Positions 17,654-27,645 of a DNA stretch of 64,000 nucleotides are shown piece after piece. Position 1 is the stretch's first letter. Every line of letters starts with the position of its first letter. The notes under the pieces are model-generated. The model made no database searches, was not told where the DNA came from, and was given only the letters and a program-made list of their open reading frames with translations. The stretch is from Durusdinium trenchii. Its lineage: Eukaryota; Sar; Dinophyceae; Suessiales; Symbiodiniaceae. The stretch lies in assembly GCA_963970005.1 (NCBI GenBank), contig CAXAMN010001492.1, positions 305,869 to 369,868 on the forward strand, given 5' to 3'. Both the position numbers and the translations under genes were made by a program.

Positions 17654-20600
17654 TCACTCCCTAAAGGTAGTAGGCATAGCCAGGCTTGATCCACCTTCAC
17701 CCTTCTCTTCCTCGCCCTTAGACTTCTTTTCCTTCTTGGACTTCTTATCCTTCTTAGTTTTCTTATCCTTCTTGTCCTTCTTGGACTTCTTTTCACTACC
17801 CCTTTCATCACCCTCCTTGACGTCTTCCAGGTCCTTCAAGAGTTCATCAGGCTCCTCGTCCTCCTTCTTATCCGTACTGCTCCCAAGCCCTTTTGCTTTC
17901 TTCGACAATCTATCCACGACCCTGTCTACATGTTTCCCGGCCTTCTTGGCTATAGCTCTATCTTTCACCGATAGCTTCTGCCATTCTTCAGGTGTAAGGT
18001 AGTCCTTGGGTCTTGGTGAGTTATGGAAGAGTCGCCTTCCATCCGATCCCACTCTATACAGACGACCGTCCTTTGCGATCTTGACGTGTTCGCCGTCGTT
18101 GTTCAAGTAAATTATGTTATCACCTGGCCCCCCAACGGAGTAGTGATCGGGACCGGAGTAGTCTTCTTTCTTCTTCTCCGTGATCTCCTCCGTTTTCTCA
18201 TCCTCGATCGCGTCAATTTCGCTAGCTTTTGACTTCAGATCCCCGTCTGGTGGATCAGGCGCATCACCGTCATCGTCTTGGTCGTCGCTGTCGTCGGGAT
18301 CGGGCAACTCGGGATTGGTAGGTGCATCTGGAGAACCGGATCTCTCCTTCAGGACTTTCATTCCCTCTAGTGCGCTGTTCAACTTTTCATATTCCTTCTT
18401 CAATGGGAATTCTATTCCGTCGTCTAGGAAGATCTTCTCGGTGATGTGAGGAGTGATCAACTTCCTCAACGGTCTCTCGGCATCATAGCCTAGATTCTGT
18501 TGTGCGAAGTCGCTTATGGCCCATACTTTGTATTTCCGCGACCAGTTCATCCCGGTCCCCAGAACGTATCCTGCGAAGATGCCAGGGATGCTCTTGGGGT
18601 CAAACTTATGATCTTGGTCTCTTTCTCTCGCATCACTGGGCTTAAAGAACACCTTCGCTCCAAGTGGTATCACCATGCCTGGGAATTCGCTCTTGTGCAA
18701 TTTTAACCATGCACTGCTGCCATCGCTCAACTTCTCGATGTTCAACAAATGGCTTACGCATTCCACAGCAAATGGCCAAAAACACGGTGGTAGCCCAGCT
18801 TCTAGAAGGCATGTCGATGTGGTAAGCATCAGGAACTGATTGTTCCTTTCGGCGAGTGAATTGTTCTGGGGATGTCCTGGAAGCGACTGGTCTAGTGGGA
18901 TCCGGAGCTCCTTGAGTGCTGACTCAAGTTGTGGCGCATCATCCGAGTAAGCGTTAGTGACTTTTCTCTTGCCGATATAGTGCTTCATTGCCTGCACCAC
19001 TTCGTCACTATTGCCTGCTTTCAATGGATAACCCCATATCACACCAGTGAACCGATCTCGAATCACCAATATGTCCTTATCCGGCATGATCCCGTCTCTC
19101 GCCATCTTCTGAGTGTTCATGAGATCGAAAGTGATAAGGTCACCGAATGTCTTCAATTTCCGTTTGAAAGCCCCCTTGCTAGTCTTGTAGTGTTTCATTT
19201 TTGCTCTCACACATGACTTGCAGTATGGGTTCTTGTATCGGTGCGTCATCAAGTGCAATATGGATTTCGCCTCGTTCTTCAGCACTCCTGGTTTTGATAG
19301 TCTGGTTTCCCCGTCAACCACATCGACTTCCAATAGTCCCTCTTCATCTTCATCAATGTCACTCTCCCCTCGTTCAGAATCCGCATCACTCCCATGCTCG
19401 TCGCCTCCGGCTTCTTCAGATTGACCTTCGTGATCACGATCGAGTCTCGGGTCTTCCCCGTCGTATTCCTCTTCAGGAGAATACCTGTCATCATCGTGTT
19501 CCTCCGGTTCTCCTTCGACGCCTGCAACGGCTGGATTGATATCAGACTCGCCATCTTGACCTTTCTGGTTATCTTTCTTCTTTCTCCTCCGTCTCCGTGA
19601 TTTCTTGAGCGGAAGTTCCTCTTGTTGTGTCTCCTGGCCTGTTGTGACCTCGTCTTCATGCCCCACACCTGACAGTATGCGATGAAGTATCGTGGCCAAG
19701 CCATCTGGTCTTGGTAAACATCTCCCGTCATCATCATTCACCTTGATGTAGGGTATGTTGTCATGCACCGATAGCGGAATCTTGTTCGCGTTCTGGTCGA
19801 TGAGGTATGGCAATTGATTCGCCGGCCATATGAATGAGTACCCTTGCTCCATGCACCGCTTCCCGATGGAAAAGACTGATGGTGTGCTTTCCAACACGTG
19901 TGCCTCGGACCTCATGGGTAGTTCGTCCACATTGATGTCCACCATCTCTGATGTACTAGTTACACCATTCGCTGTCATGAAGCTCACGGATTTGGGTCCT
20001 TCCTTGGTGGTAAGGCCCATGGCATTGACCTTCTCTCTTGAGATCAAATCGTGTCCACATCCCGTGTCCATGATGAAGCGTATCGGTGGTCCATCATACC
20101 TCTCCACAGCCATGAACATCGTGGTTCCTGGTATCGTATAGTCGACACAATCCTTCTTTACTACCTCCCTGGTGTTGAAATCAGACAGGTCGACGCTCAC
20201 CTCAATTCCTTCATCTTGAGTGATTTGTACCCATGCCTTGGCAACGTGTTCAGCATAGAATAGCTCCATCATCTTACCTTTGGCATGTGCTACTCGTGCA
20301 GCTATGTTATTCACTCTGAGGGCTCTCAACGACGAAATGAGCTCGGTGTCCACCTTCTGCACCTCATTCCTCCTCTTCCTGAGGGGACGGTTGTTCAGCT
20401 CATTACCAGGATCGCAGGTGAACGTGGTCACATTCGCCTGGTCATCGAATCTGACTTTAAAGCGAAGCGCCAGCTTACCTGGTTGTACGTTGGGAAGTGC
20501 GGGTTGTATGTCCTCGTCATCACTCTCGATGTCCCCGCATAGCATGAAGGCTGGCGCAGCCGGTTTGGGCTTGGCTTTGCCTTTAGCCTCTTGCTTTGTA

Positions 20601-23272
20601 GCAGGAGCAGCTTGATGCTGACGTCGACATTTGTCCCCGAACTTGCACGATCCTTTCTGCCAATTCCAACAGACCTGATCCTTCAATGTCTTAGGGCTAC
20701 TGCTCCTGCCACCGGGACTCTTGGATCTGTCATCCTTGATGTTCTCTGGTTTCTTGGCAGAACTCTTGTGCTTCTCTTGATGACTGAACTTGCATTTGTC
20801 TCCTCTAGAACATCCGTTTTTCCCATGGAAGTGGAAAGCGCATCCTATCTTGGACGTATCTGCCGGAGTCGTTGATCTGCCACGATCCCCTTTTGGGCTC
20901 TTCGTGGTTGATCTTCCACGGTCCTGTTTCCTGTCCTTCTTGTTGTGATCCTTCGGATTAGCCTGAGGAAGTACTGGAGCTGCCTGCTTCGGTGGATCGG
21001 TCTTGGTATTCTTGGGTTTGGCTTTAGGATCCTTCTTCTCCGCCGCTGGTGTGGCTTTCACGATGTTCCCAAAAGCCTTTTCCCTTTCCTTCTTGTTTGT
21101 GGTCTCAATTGATTTCCGTATCCACTTCGCCATGATCTCTCGTAACTTCTGGTAGGTCTTATCCGGATCTTTATCCAACATGTTGTCGTACACAGACAAG
21201 TCTAACGCCATCACTTTGGAATCCTTGATCTTATCCCATAGCAGGTTGCGAAGTGCTTTGTCAGGAAGCATGTCATCCGCATCCATACCTGATATGATCT
21301 CATCCCACTGTCCTAGGAATCTGGATAGTTGATTATCCCCAGGGAACTTTAGATCGAATAGGTGTTTTGAGGCATACATCACGTCGACATTGTCGGCACT
21401 CCGGAAACTATCGACGATCAACGCTAACATTTCTCGCCCCTTGACCATTCCGGGAGTTGTGCCTCTCGCACGTCTCTGCATCATCTGCCTCACCTTAAGT
21501 TGCACGTCATGAGATCTCTCACCTGCTGCGTGGATGATCGTATGCAGGGTGATACCTAGCTTAGCGTCTATGCTAGCGAACCTTGCCTCGCCTGAGGTCT
21601 CGAGTAGAAATGGGTCATATGGTGATCTGAAGGCGTCCGAGAGCCATTGGATCCAATCTTCTTGTTTCTCGTCGCCCGATGCCGTCACGACCGCCGCTAC
21701 GACCTGGGATTTCCAAACCTCCAGGTCGTGTATCTTGGGCCATGCAGGGATGTTGATCTTTTCGTGTTCCTTCCGAGATATCTTGGAGCCGCCCGAGCTA
21801 GAGGATGAAGCGGCACCATGTTCGGTTGCGGCTGCATTCTCTGCATTTGTGCGCTCCTCTTCGTATCTCTTCCGGTACTTATTCCTCTCATCTCTGAGTC
21901 GTGATGCATGCGCTTCGAATTCCATCATGTCCTGTTGGTTCTGCATCATACCCTCGTAGTACTCCATCGCCTCTTTCTCCTCGGACTTTAATAACTTTTC
22001 AGTACGTTCAAGTTCCGCTCTAAGCTTGGTCGTCATCTCATTCTCCACACTGAGTTCTGATCCCATGTCTGGTGGTTTCAATTTCAGTGCGATCTTCAAT
22101 TGTGCTTCACTTGCGCTTGATTCAATCAATTCTTCCTGAAGACGTTTCAGTATCCTCTCTTTACGTAGGATGTCCTCTTCCAACATGTTCACCTTGACTT
22201 CGGCCTTCTTGAGTTCGGCGCTGGATGGTTGAAACGATCGCTCGGATCCTTGAATCCTCGCCTGAGTCAACTCCTCGTTCGCCTTCTTCAACTGCTCTCT
22301 GATGCTCAAGATGAACTTGTCCTGATTGTTAGTTCGGTTGTTGAGCTCCTCATTCTCTTCTGATAACCATTTGATCTTGTTTGCATGCATTGCTTCCCTC
22401 ATCTTCATCTCTTCAATGTATTCGTGTTTGTTTCTGGCACTCTGCCTTTGTAGTCCAACTAACTCTTGTCTACACAGATCCTTGATGTTCTCAGCATCTG
22501 CGATTGTAGTCATGACCTCGGTTACGGCTCGATCTCTTTCTTCCGATATAGCCTGGATCTCTTCCGTGCCGATGTTCACAACTTGACTAACCATCTCTGC
22601 GCTGTTGCGATCAGCGTACTCCCCCAATTGGGTGAGACGATCCCGCATTGCCACGCGATCAGTGTCCATCTGGTATTGCAGGTCGTGTGCTGCTGAGAGC
22701 AAACAGTCTCTGGATTCTGTAAGTTGGGTGATTCTTCGTTGATTTCCATATCCTTCAACATAACATTCTTCGAGGTGTGCCATCACTACTTCGTGGACTT
22801 CGGTCTCGTGTTGTATAATCTGGTTCTGTCTCTGCTCACATTCGACCATCCATGCGTTTTGGTGGTTCAACATATGCACTTCGGCAAGTAGTTGCGCACA
22901 CTTCGCATTCAGGTCTCCATCGGCCCGTGCTAGTTGTAGGTTGTCAGTGCTTGCCCTTGCTCGATCCCCAGCTTCGCTGTCCGACGGCACTGGTACAGCT
23001 GACCCATCCTGCAATGCTAACACTCTCACAGCTCCGGTGTCAGTCCTCCTCCTTGTCTCCCTAGTGCTACGGTCTGACCTCGGTGTCCCCCACGGTGGTG
23101 TCGAGTGCGCTGACGGGGAACGACTTCGTGCTCTACCTGTCGCACCTTCTCTCACCGCTGTCAGAGTCTCCACTTCGATCGTACCTGGACTAGAGTTGTG
23201 GGATGCACTCAACCGATCTGCGGCCGCAGCAGCTGCCCCAAAAGATGCAGTGCTGGCGTCGGATTGGTCCAT
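17654..23272 (-). CDS. Copia element: Gag - protease - integrase polyprotein
   Basis: 1872 codons from ATG 23272. Residues 120-480 are a long coiled coil; 505-725 a helical Gag-like region; 811-831 and 868-886 two CCCH zinc fingers (CAFHFHGKNGCSRGDKC..H, CWNWQKGSCKFGDKCRRQH) in place of the usual CCHC knuckle. The aspartic protease has FIMDTGCG (DTG 1069-1071). A long acidic linker (1250-1315) precedes integrase: HHCC residues H1340, H1344, C1351, C1354 and catalytic D1383 (TFDLMN), D1444 (YSDDAP), E1475 (SLAERNN). The end is a Lys-rich tail (SEKKSKKDKKDKKTKKDKK). All key residues are present, so enzymes may be active. The ORF ends in TGA with the reading frame open beyond it. CCCH fingers suggest RNA binding. 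Confidence 0.92.
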   Translation of the reverse strand: MDQSDASTASFGAAAAAADRLSASHNSSPGTIEVETLTAVREGATGRARSRSPSAHSTPPWGTPRSDRSTRETRRRTDTGAVRVLALQDGSAVPVPSDSEAGDRARASTDNLQLARADGDLNAKCAQLLAEVHMLNHQNAWMVECEQRQNQIIQHETEVHEVVMAHLEECYVEGYGNQRRITQLTESRDCLLSAAHDLQYQMDTDRVAMRDRLTQLGEYADRNSAEMVSQVVNIGTEEIQAISEERDRAVTEVMTTIADAENIKDLCRQELVGLQRQSARNKHEYIEEMKMREAMHANKIKWLSEENEELNNRTNNQDKFILSIREQLKKANEELTQARIQGSERSFQPSSAELKKAEVKVNMLEEDILRKERILKRLQEELIESSASEAQLKIALKLKPPDMGSELSVENEMTTKLRAELERTEKLLKSEEKEAMEYYEGMMQNQQDMMEFEAHASRLRDERNKYRKRYEEERTNAENAAATEHGAASSSSSGGSKISRKEHEKINIPAWPKIHDLEVWKSQVVAAVVTASGDEKQEDWIQWLSDAFRSPYDPFLLETSGEARFASIDAKLGITLHTIIHAAGERSHDVQLKVRQMMQRRARGTTPGMVKGREMLALIVDSFRSADNVDVMYASKHLFDLKFPGDNQLSRFLGQWDEIISGMDADDMLPDKALRNLLWDKIKDSKVMALDLSVYDNMLDKDPDKTYQKLREIMAKWIRKSIETTNKKEREKAFGNIVKATPAAEKKDPKAKPKNTKTDPPKQAAPVLPQANPKDHNKKDRKQDRGRSTTKSPKGDRGRSTTPADTSKIGCAFHFHGKNGCSRGDKCKFSHQEKHKSSAKKPENIKDDRSKSPGGRSSSPKTLKDQVCWNWQKGSCKFGDKCRRQHQAAPATKQEAKGKAKPKPAAPAFMLCGDIESDDEDIQPALPNVQPGKLALRFKVRFDDQANVTTFTCDPGNELNNRPLRKRRNEVQKVDTELISSLRALRVNNIAARVAHAKGKMMELFYAEHVAKAWVQITQDEGIEVSVDLSDFNTREVVKKDCVDYTIPGTTMFMAVERYDGPPIRFIMDTGCGHDLISREKVNAMGLTTKEGPKSVSFMTANGVTSTSEMVDINVDELPMRSEAHVLESTPSVFSIGKRCMEQGYSFIWPANQLPYLIDQNANKIPLSVHDNIPYIKVNDDDGRCLPRPDGLATILHRILSGVGHEDEVTTGQETQQEELPLKKSRRRRRKKKDNQKGQDGESDINPAVAGVEGEPEEHDDDRYSPEEEYDGEDPRLDRDHEGQSEEAGGDEHGSDADSERGESDIDEDEEGLLEVDVVDGETRLSKPGVLKNEAKSILHLMTHRYKNPYCKSCVRAKMKHYKTSKGAFKRKLKTFGDLITFDLMNTQKMARDGIMPDKDILVIRDRFTGVIWGYPLKAGNSDEVVQAMKHYIGKRKVTNAYSDDAPQLESALKELRIPLDQSLPGHPQNNSLAERNNQFLMLTTSTCLLEAGLPPCFWPFAVECVSHLLNIEKLSDGSSAWLKLHKSEFPGMVIPLGAKVFFKPSDARERDQDHKFDPKSIPGIFAGYVLGTGMNWSRKYKVWAISDFAQQNLGYDAERPLRKLITPHITEKIFLDDGIEFPLKKEYEKLNSALEGMKVLKERSGSPDAPTNPELPDPDDSDDQDDDGDAPDPPDGDLKSKASEIDAIEDEKTEEITEKKKEDYSGPDHYSVGGPGDNIIYLNNDGEHVKIAKDGRLYRVGSDGRRLFHNSPRPKDYLTPEEWQKLSVKDRAIAKKAGKHVDRVVDRLSKKAKGLGSSTDKKEDEEPDELLKDLEDVKEGDERGSEKKSKKDKKDKKTKKDKKSKKEKKSKGEEEKGEGGSSLAMPTTFRE

Positions 23273-23382
23273 CTTGAGTGACTGAGGGTAACTGATCTAT
23301 CCGATGCGTGTGCGTTTAGATGGTGTTGTGTAAGGCCGCAGCACGAACCCAGCTCAAAGGAGTCTGGATACGGCTGATAACC
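23273..23382 (-). promoter_or_regulatory. Copia leader with primer-binding site (23366-23382)
   Basis: Directly inside the 5' LTR the minus strand reads GGTTATCAGCCGTATCC. Its complement, GGATACGGCTGATAACC, looks like a tRNA anticodon arm: stem TACGG, loop CTGATAA (anticodon GAT, isoleucine), then CC. Priming by the 5' half of a cleaved tRNA ending in ATAACC is known for Drosophila copia (initiator Met). The rest of the 110 bases is the untranslated leader. Confidence 0.6.
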
Positions 23383-23541
23383 TGCGAACGGATGGAAGGT
23401 GTGCCCTGGCCCCGTTCTAGCTCTTAGGTCAACATGAAGCTCGCGCGCTAAAGCTCCTTTTTACCTGGTTGGGCACTTGAGCCAAAAGTATATGGCATGT
23501 ACCTGTATAGCGACTATACTGGGACCCCATCCCTATTGACA
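23383..23541 (-). repeat. 5' LTR of the copia element
   Basis: 159 bp, TG...CA, identical to the 3' LTR. It must contain the promoter. No classical TATA box is certain; the minus strand carries the inverted repeat GTATAG-tcg-CTATAC and CCATATACTTTTGGCTCAAG about 45-66 bases from the LTR start. Confidence 0.95.
23476..23487 (-). other. Spliced-leader-like 12-mer in the LTR
   Basis: TTTTGGCTCAAG on the minus strand equals the 3' end of the 22-nt dinoflagellate trans-spliced leader. The bases upstream (GCCATATAC) do not match the leader fully. The other LTR has the same at 6193-6204. Confidence 0.6.
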
Positions 23542-24472
23542 AAAAAAACACCAAGATTCAGAGTGTGCACCGCATGGGTGCCCTATAAAATGAGGTTCAA
23601 AATTGGCATAATATAGCACAAAAGGATCGGCATTTTGTAGGCGAACACCGGTATAAACAAGAGAAACAGAAAGCAACTTGTTTTTGTGCCCGCCCTACCT
23701 CTCTTTTAACGTGTATATATATATATATAACTACAGTAACTACTACAATTTTATTTCTGAGATGGTTGACTACTTGCTGCACCACCAAAATAAAATATTG
23801 CACATCTGGCACAAGCAAAAATGCACGCTCTCCCCAATCTGAGATCTACACCTTCCTAAATCTGAGACTCTAAATTTGTTTGGAATATTCTAATTACTTT
23901 GGAGCCTTTGACACTCAACGAGAATACTATTCTGACCCTCCCCACCACTACCTGTTTGAAATAATATCGATGTGCAAATTATTTTGACATGTTTTTTCAG
24001 TACAGTACTGCCACCTATGAAATAATTACGTACAGCATCCCTCAGGGGAGAACTCTCATTGATGCTAGATGCAAACAAGGCTTGGATGAAGACGAAACCC
24101 TGCCTTGGAGAGGGAAAGCAGCATCCCGTGGCTCATCTGGCGAACGACACCCAACATCCACAACACTTTGGAAACGTTCTTGACGTTTCTTGACGTTCCT
24201 TGGAAACTTCTAATCCAAGGCGTTTGCTCAACTTTAGTGCTAGCATGTGCTAGCAATCCTAGCTGAAAGCTGCGAATCTTGAGACAAGGATGGACAAGAA
24301 TCACAGAGTTTTTGCATGATGATTGAACAGCCATGTGAGTATAAATCCAGAAAAGATAAATTGCCTGGATCGTCGGGCAATAACTCTGCTTCAAGCGGCA
24401 GCGCAACGGTTTCCAAGGTACCTGGCCAGAGTGATCTTGAAAGTCTCCCACATGTTTCCAAGAAAACAAAAG

Positions 24473-24545
24473 ATACTAGTAACAAGTGCATCGCTTCTAG
24501 TAACAAGTGCCTTACTAGTAACAAGAAGCTATTAGAAACAAGTTT
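24473..24545. repeat. CTACTAG repeat, 'taacaagtgc' dialect
   Basis: Units such as CTAGTAACAAGTGCATCG and CTAGTAACAAGTGCCTTA at about 21-base spacing, then the ctattagaaacaagtttaat tail that recurs at 30360, 46410 and 50200. Confidence 0.85.
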
Positions 24546-24695
24546 AATTAGAATTAATTAAATTAGAAGCTAGAGACGGTCCAAAGACTGATTGGTCGCT
24601 GCTTCAACCGAGCCTGTCCCTTGCTGATGCTGGATGGACTCACCCAACGCCCTGATCACAAGGTGGTATGGTCGCACTTCGGAATGTTTCGCACG

Positions 24696-24810
24696 TGCTC
24701 CTAGTCAATGTTTCGCAGCGTCCTTGCTCCGTTCGTAGCGATGCCTTTTGTTCCTAGTAGCGTCCTTGCTCCTAGTGGTAAGGCCAGGAGCCCCTAGTAG
24801 CGTCCTTGTT
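24696..24810. repeat. CTACTAG modular repeat block
   Basis: Inverted orientation (GCCAGGAGCCCCTAGTAG), with a diverged start at 24696-24740. Confidence 0.85.
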
Positions 24811-26449
24811 GTATCTCAACGTTCATCGGTCCAGTGTGGCCCAAGTTGTGCACGATGGACGTCACTACCATGGCACCGACCATTCGACCGTCGCGAAAAC
24901 ATCGTGCACCGCCTCGGCTGTCATCCTCGGGGTGAATCCCACAAAGCCCCATGTCTTCACCGCCACTGGGCTCATAGCCAACGGCACATGTCACCTTGGG
25001 AGATCAGATGTTCGAAAAAAGAATTACTCAAAAACTGTTCTTTCTTCGCAAAATTTGGACATGAAGCTAATGCAAGAGACAACGCTATGATTTGTCCCTA
25101 ACATAGCTGCTTCCTAAAGCTGTCTTGGAACTGGCTGACTTGAGATGATTTCGACCGTCATGTAGCAAACGAACCTGATAGATCTCCACATGCAAACATT
25201 TGAAGGCTGAAGCTGAGGTCGCTAACCAACACAGTGGCGTTCAAGTGCATCTGGCAGTGGCATGCTTGGCGAGCCAACGGTGCCACCAAAAAAGCTGAGT
25301 AAATCTTGATGTGTTTTGAATCCTTCTGACATCCAGAATCCAGAGTCATCAGGCGGTACAGTGGTACTACGGTTGAGAACTAAGAAAATCCCCGCACTTA
25401 TTCTCTTGCTTTGAGGATGATAATCAGGTTCTTGAGAACCGAAAGGCCAACCCTGTGGATGAAATGCGTTGCTTTCTCATTTCAGTGGAGAGGGTCCGGC
25501 CTTCGATCATTTCCATCGAACAAGCGCCGTTCGATCATGCGAAGGGTTCTTCTACGTCTATGTCCTTTCGTTCTGCTTACATCTTCCTGCTCCTGCCTCT
25601 CAAATAGACAAAACAAAAAGGAATAGCATATGTGTTATATAGACACAAACAGCAAAATAGAATGGACAAATGATGTGCACATGAATTTGGCATCGGCAGA
25701 CTCTTCTGGTGACGATCTGCCTCGGACATGTGCGCGATGGCACCCTCAAGGAGCAAAGGCGAAGGATCCGAGCAAAAGTTCGGATGAGGAGCACAGCTCA
25801 GCACCTGGACTGCAATGAAACGAAACAAAACCAAAAATACGATATACATTACAAAAGTATTATATCATATTTATGTATATTTTTTTCCATATCATGAAGA
25901 GTCATGAAGAATGTGCCTTGGGCTTTGAGGAAGAAACGCATACTAGGATATACTAGGTAACTACGTAGCGGACAGCCGATTCACACCCCTTCCAAGCCTC
26001 ACTGAGTGGCTGGGGCAAAGTGTAAATGGGCTTCCGCCAAATGCCATCAGAACCACACCTTGGACGTCAAGCGAGAGTCTTCAAGGCAACGGGTCAATCA
26101 CAGGCAACGGATGGCAATGAATGGCAACAGGGTAAAACTCCATGACGCTCCCCACCAAGGCACACCAATGTGGAATCGCCTGCACTTGGAATCAGACCTC
26201 GAGGGCTTGGAACTAAGACGTGAAGACGACAGAAAACAAGGACACATGGTGTCAAGCTGGATTCAACAAAAAGAATCAAACAAACCAGTCTGGCCATAAC
26301 AAAATTAAGATCTGCCAGGTTTTGCTGGCCATGTCTTGCGCAATCATCTCATGTAAGAAGTTGCAACTTGACGAAGAGGTAGACCGGCTGGACTACCGGA
26401 TGGCTATACTTTGACCACTCTTCAACTGTTTTTGTTTTGTAGGTCACCA

Positions 26450-26585
26450 ATGATGATGGTGATGATGATGATGATGAGGAGGAGGAGGAGTCCAGGATGA
26501 GGATGAGGATGAGGATCAGGATCAGGATGAGGAGGAGGAGGAGGAGGACGAGGAGGACGACGAGGAGGAGGAGGAGGATGCCGCA
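26450..26585 (+). repeat. Purine microsatellite (GATGAG/GAGGAG)n
   Basis: About 130 bases of almost pure purine on the plus strand: GATGATGATG, then GAGGATGAGGATCAGGATCA, then GAGGAGGAGGACGAGGAGG. Not coding in a convincing context. Confidence 0.9.
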
Positions 26586-26879
26586 CATGGTGTCATGACT
26601 TGATCACCTGGATCACCCCATGCAGGAAGGATCGAAAAGGATCGAAGGACCGGCCTACTTGGCATCGCAGCTTCACAACACTGCCCGGATCACGGCCATG
26701 ACTTGCAGCCCATATGAAGGAGCTGTTCAAGTCCAAAGGAGGGCAAAAGTTCCTCGTTGTAACGAGAAACTGGATGAAAGGACTGAAAGGGACACTTGTC
26801 ACTTCAGGGAAACAAATACCTAATAGCGATGGTCTCCAACGTTTTTGAGGTTGTAGATCCTGGATAGCACAGCCTTTAC

Positions 26880-26997
26880 CTCGACATTTGAAGAGTTTTT
26901 GAAGCTGAGGCACTGCAATGGCATGCAGGCAGCAGGGATCTGCTTTGTGCCATCCGGAGCCAGCCATGTGCCCTCCCCATGACGGGAGCCACAAACG
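26880..26997 (-). CDS. Exon candidate with strong donor
   Basis: Minus-strand frame CGSRHGEGTWLAPDGTKQIP then CLSFKNSSNVE ends at GAG|GTAAAGG (26880), a good GT donor, with G/C-rich third positions. The acceptor is not certain. Family not recognised; could be part of a secreted or lectin-like protein, but nothing proves it. Confidence 0.3.
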
Positions 26998-27338
26998 ATA
27001 TGAAGATCTCCCAATAGACGAACCTTAAGAGGGGCAAAAGGAAACCTCCAAACAAAGCACCCCATAGCTGCGCTCTGAGGGTCAAGCGTGACCCTCTATG
27101 CACTCCATAGTTTCGACGCTCCCAACCTGTGCTTGGCACAAGCTGTTCCATCTGAACGAGTTCCTTTGGAGTTCAGTCACAGACTTCATGTTCAGTTCGT
27201 GCGTGCAATCACCTACATGTGAGTCGCTAGCATGTGTGGAATGTCCCTCTGCCCAGGCCTGGCGCCGCCAGTCACGCATCAGCAAGCGTCCAAAGTGGAC
27301 AGGTGAAGCTACCGGACACCAAAGCGGCCTGAAACCGG

Positions 27339-27645
27339 TAGCCTCCAACCTACTAGCATAGCAATGGCCTCCACCCTACTAGCGATGGCCTCCAACGAGA
27401 ACAAGTCCAGAGAAGTGTGGAGATCATCATTTCCAGAAGTCCGAAAAGGGAGATAGAATTGAAACAAAAAGCTATTAGAAACAAGTGCCTCGCTACTAGT
27501 AACAGGTGCCTTACTAGTAGTTACAAGAAGCTAGTAGTAACAAGTGCATCGCTACTAGTAACAAGTGCCTTACTAGTAGTTACAAGAAGCTAGTAGTAAC
27601 AAGTGCATCGCTACTAGTAACAAGTGCCTTACTAGTAGTAACAAT
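27339..27645. repeat. CTACTAG repeats, two dialects, with 59-bp tandem unit
   Basis: 27339-27396 has the CTCCAACCTACTAGCGATGG form (as at 1-157). 27468-27645 has about three tandem copies of a 59-bp unit built from AAGCTAGTAGTAACAAGTGC, ATCGCTACTAGTAACAAGTG and CCTTACTAGTAGTTACAAG. Confidence 0.88.

Larger units (their letters stand above)
6100..23541 (-). mobile_element. Giant Ty1/copia-type LTR retrotransposon (17.4 kb), apparently young
   Basis: Complete element on the minus strand. Its 159-bp LTRs (23383-23541, 5'; 6100-6258, 3') are identical by eye and start TG and end CA in element orientation. A primer-binding site abuts the 5' LTR and a G-rich polypurine tract abuts the 3' LTR. Internal order is Gag coiled coil - CCCH fingers - protease - integrase, then reverse transcriptase - RNase H - methyltransferase-like domain, then a 1546-residue protein with a zinc knuckle and a Tpt1/KptA-like end. 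Integrase before reverse transcriptase is the copia order. At 17.4 kb it is about three times a usual copia element (about 5 kb). Flanks are AAAAG (left) and AAAAA (right), so no perfect 5-bp target duplication is present. Coding is interrupted only by two in-frame UGA codons and one frame change. Confidence 0.93.
23542..26879. other. Repeat-rich unassigned stretch
   Basis: Holds a TA dinucleotide run (23712-23729), two CTACTAG blocks listed separately and a GC-rich patch at 24800-25000 that is open in several frames on both strands, so its strand cannot be decided. No other exon was recognised. Confidence 0.45.

Noticed and set aside
23466..23490. A functional spliced-leader RNA gene
   Set aside because: Only the last 12 bases of the leader match; no GT donor or Sm-like site follows in the expected place.
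24794..25000. Exon on either strand of a GC-rich patch
   Set aside because: Three frames on two strands look equally protein-like (for example TWGFVGFTPRMTAEAVHDVF on minus, VVHDGRHYHGTDHSTVAKTS on plus), so strand and frame cannot be decided.
26349..26588. 79-codon minus-strand Leu/Ile/Ser-rich membrane protein
   Set aside because: It is the translation of the GAT/GAG purine microsatellite.
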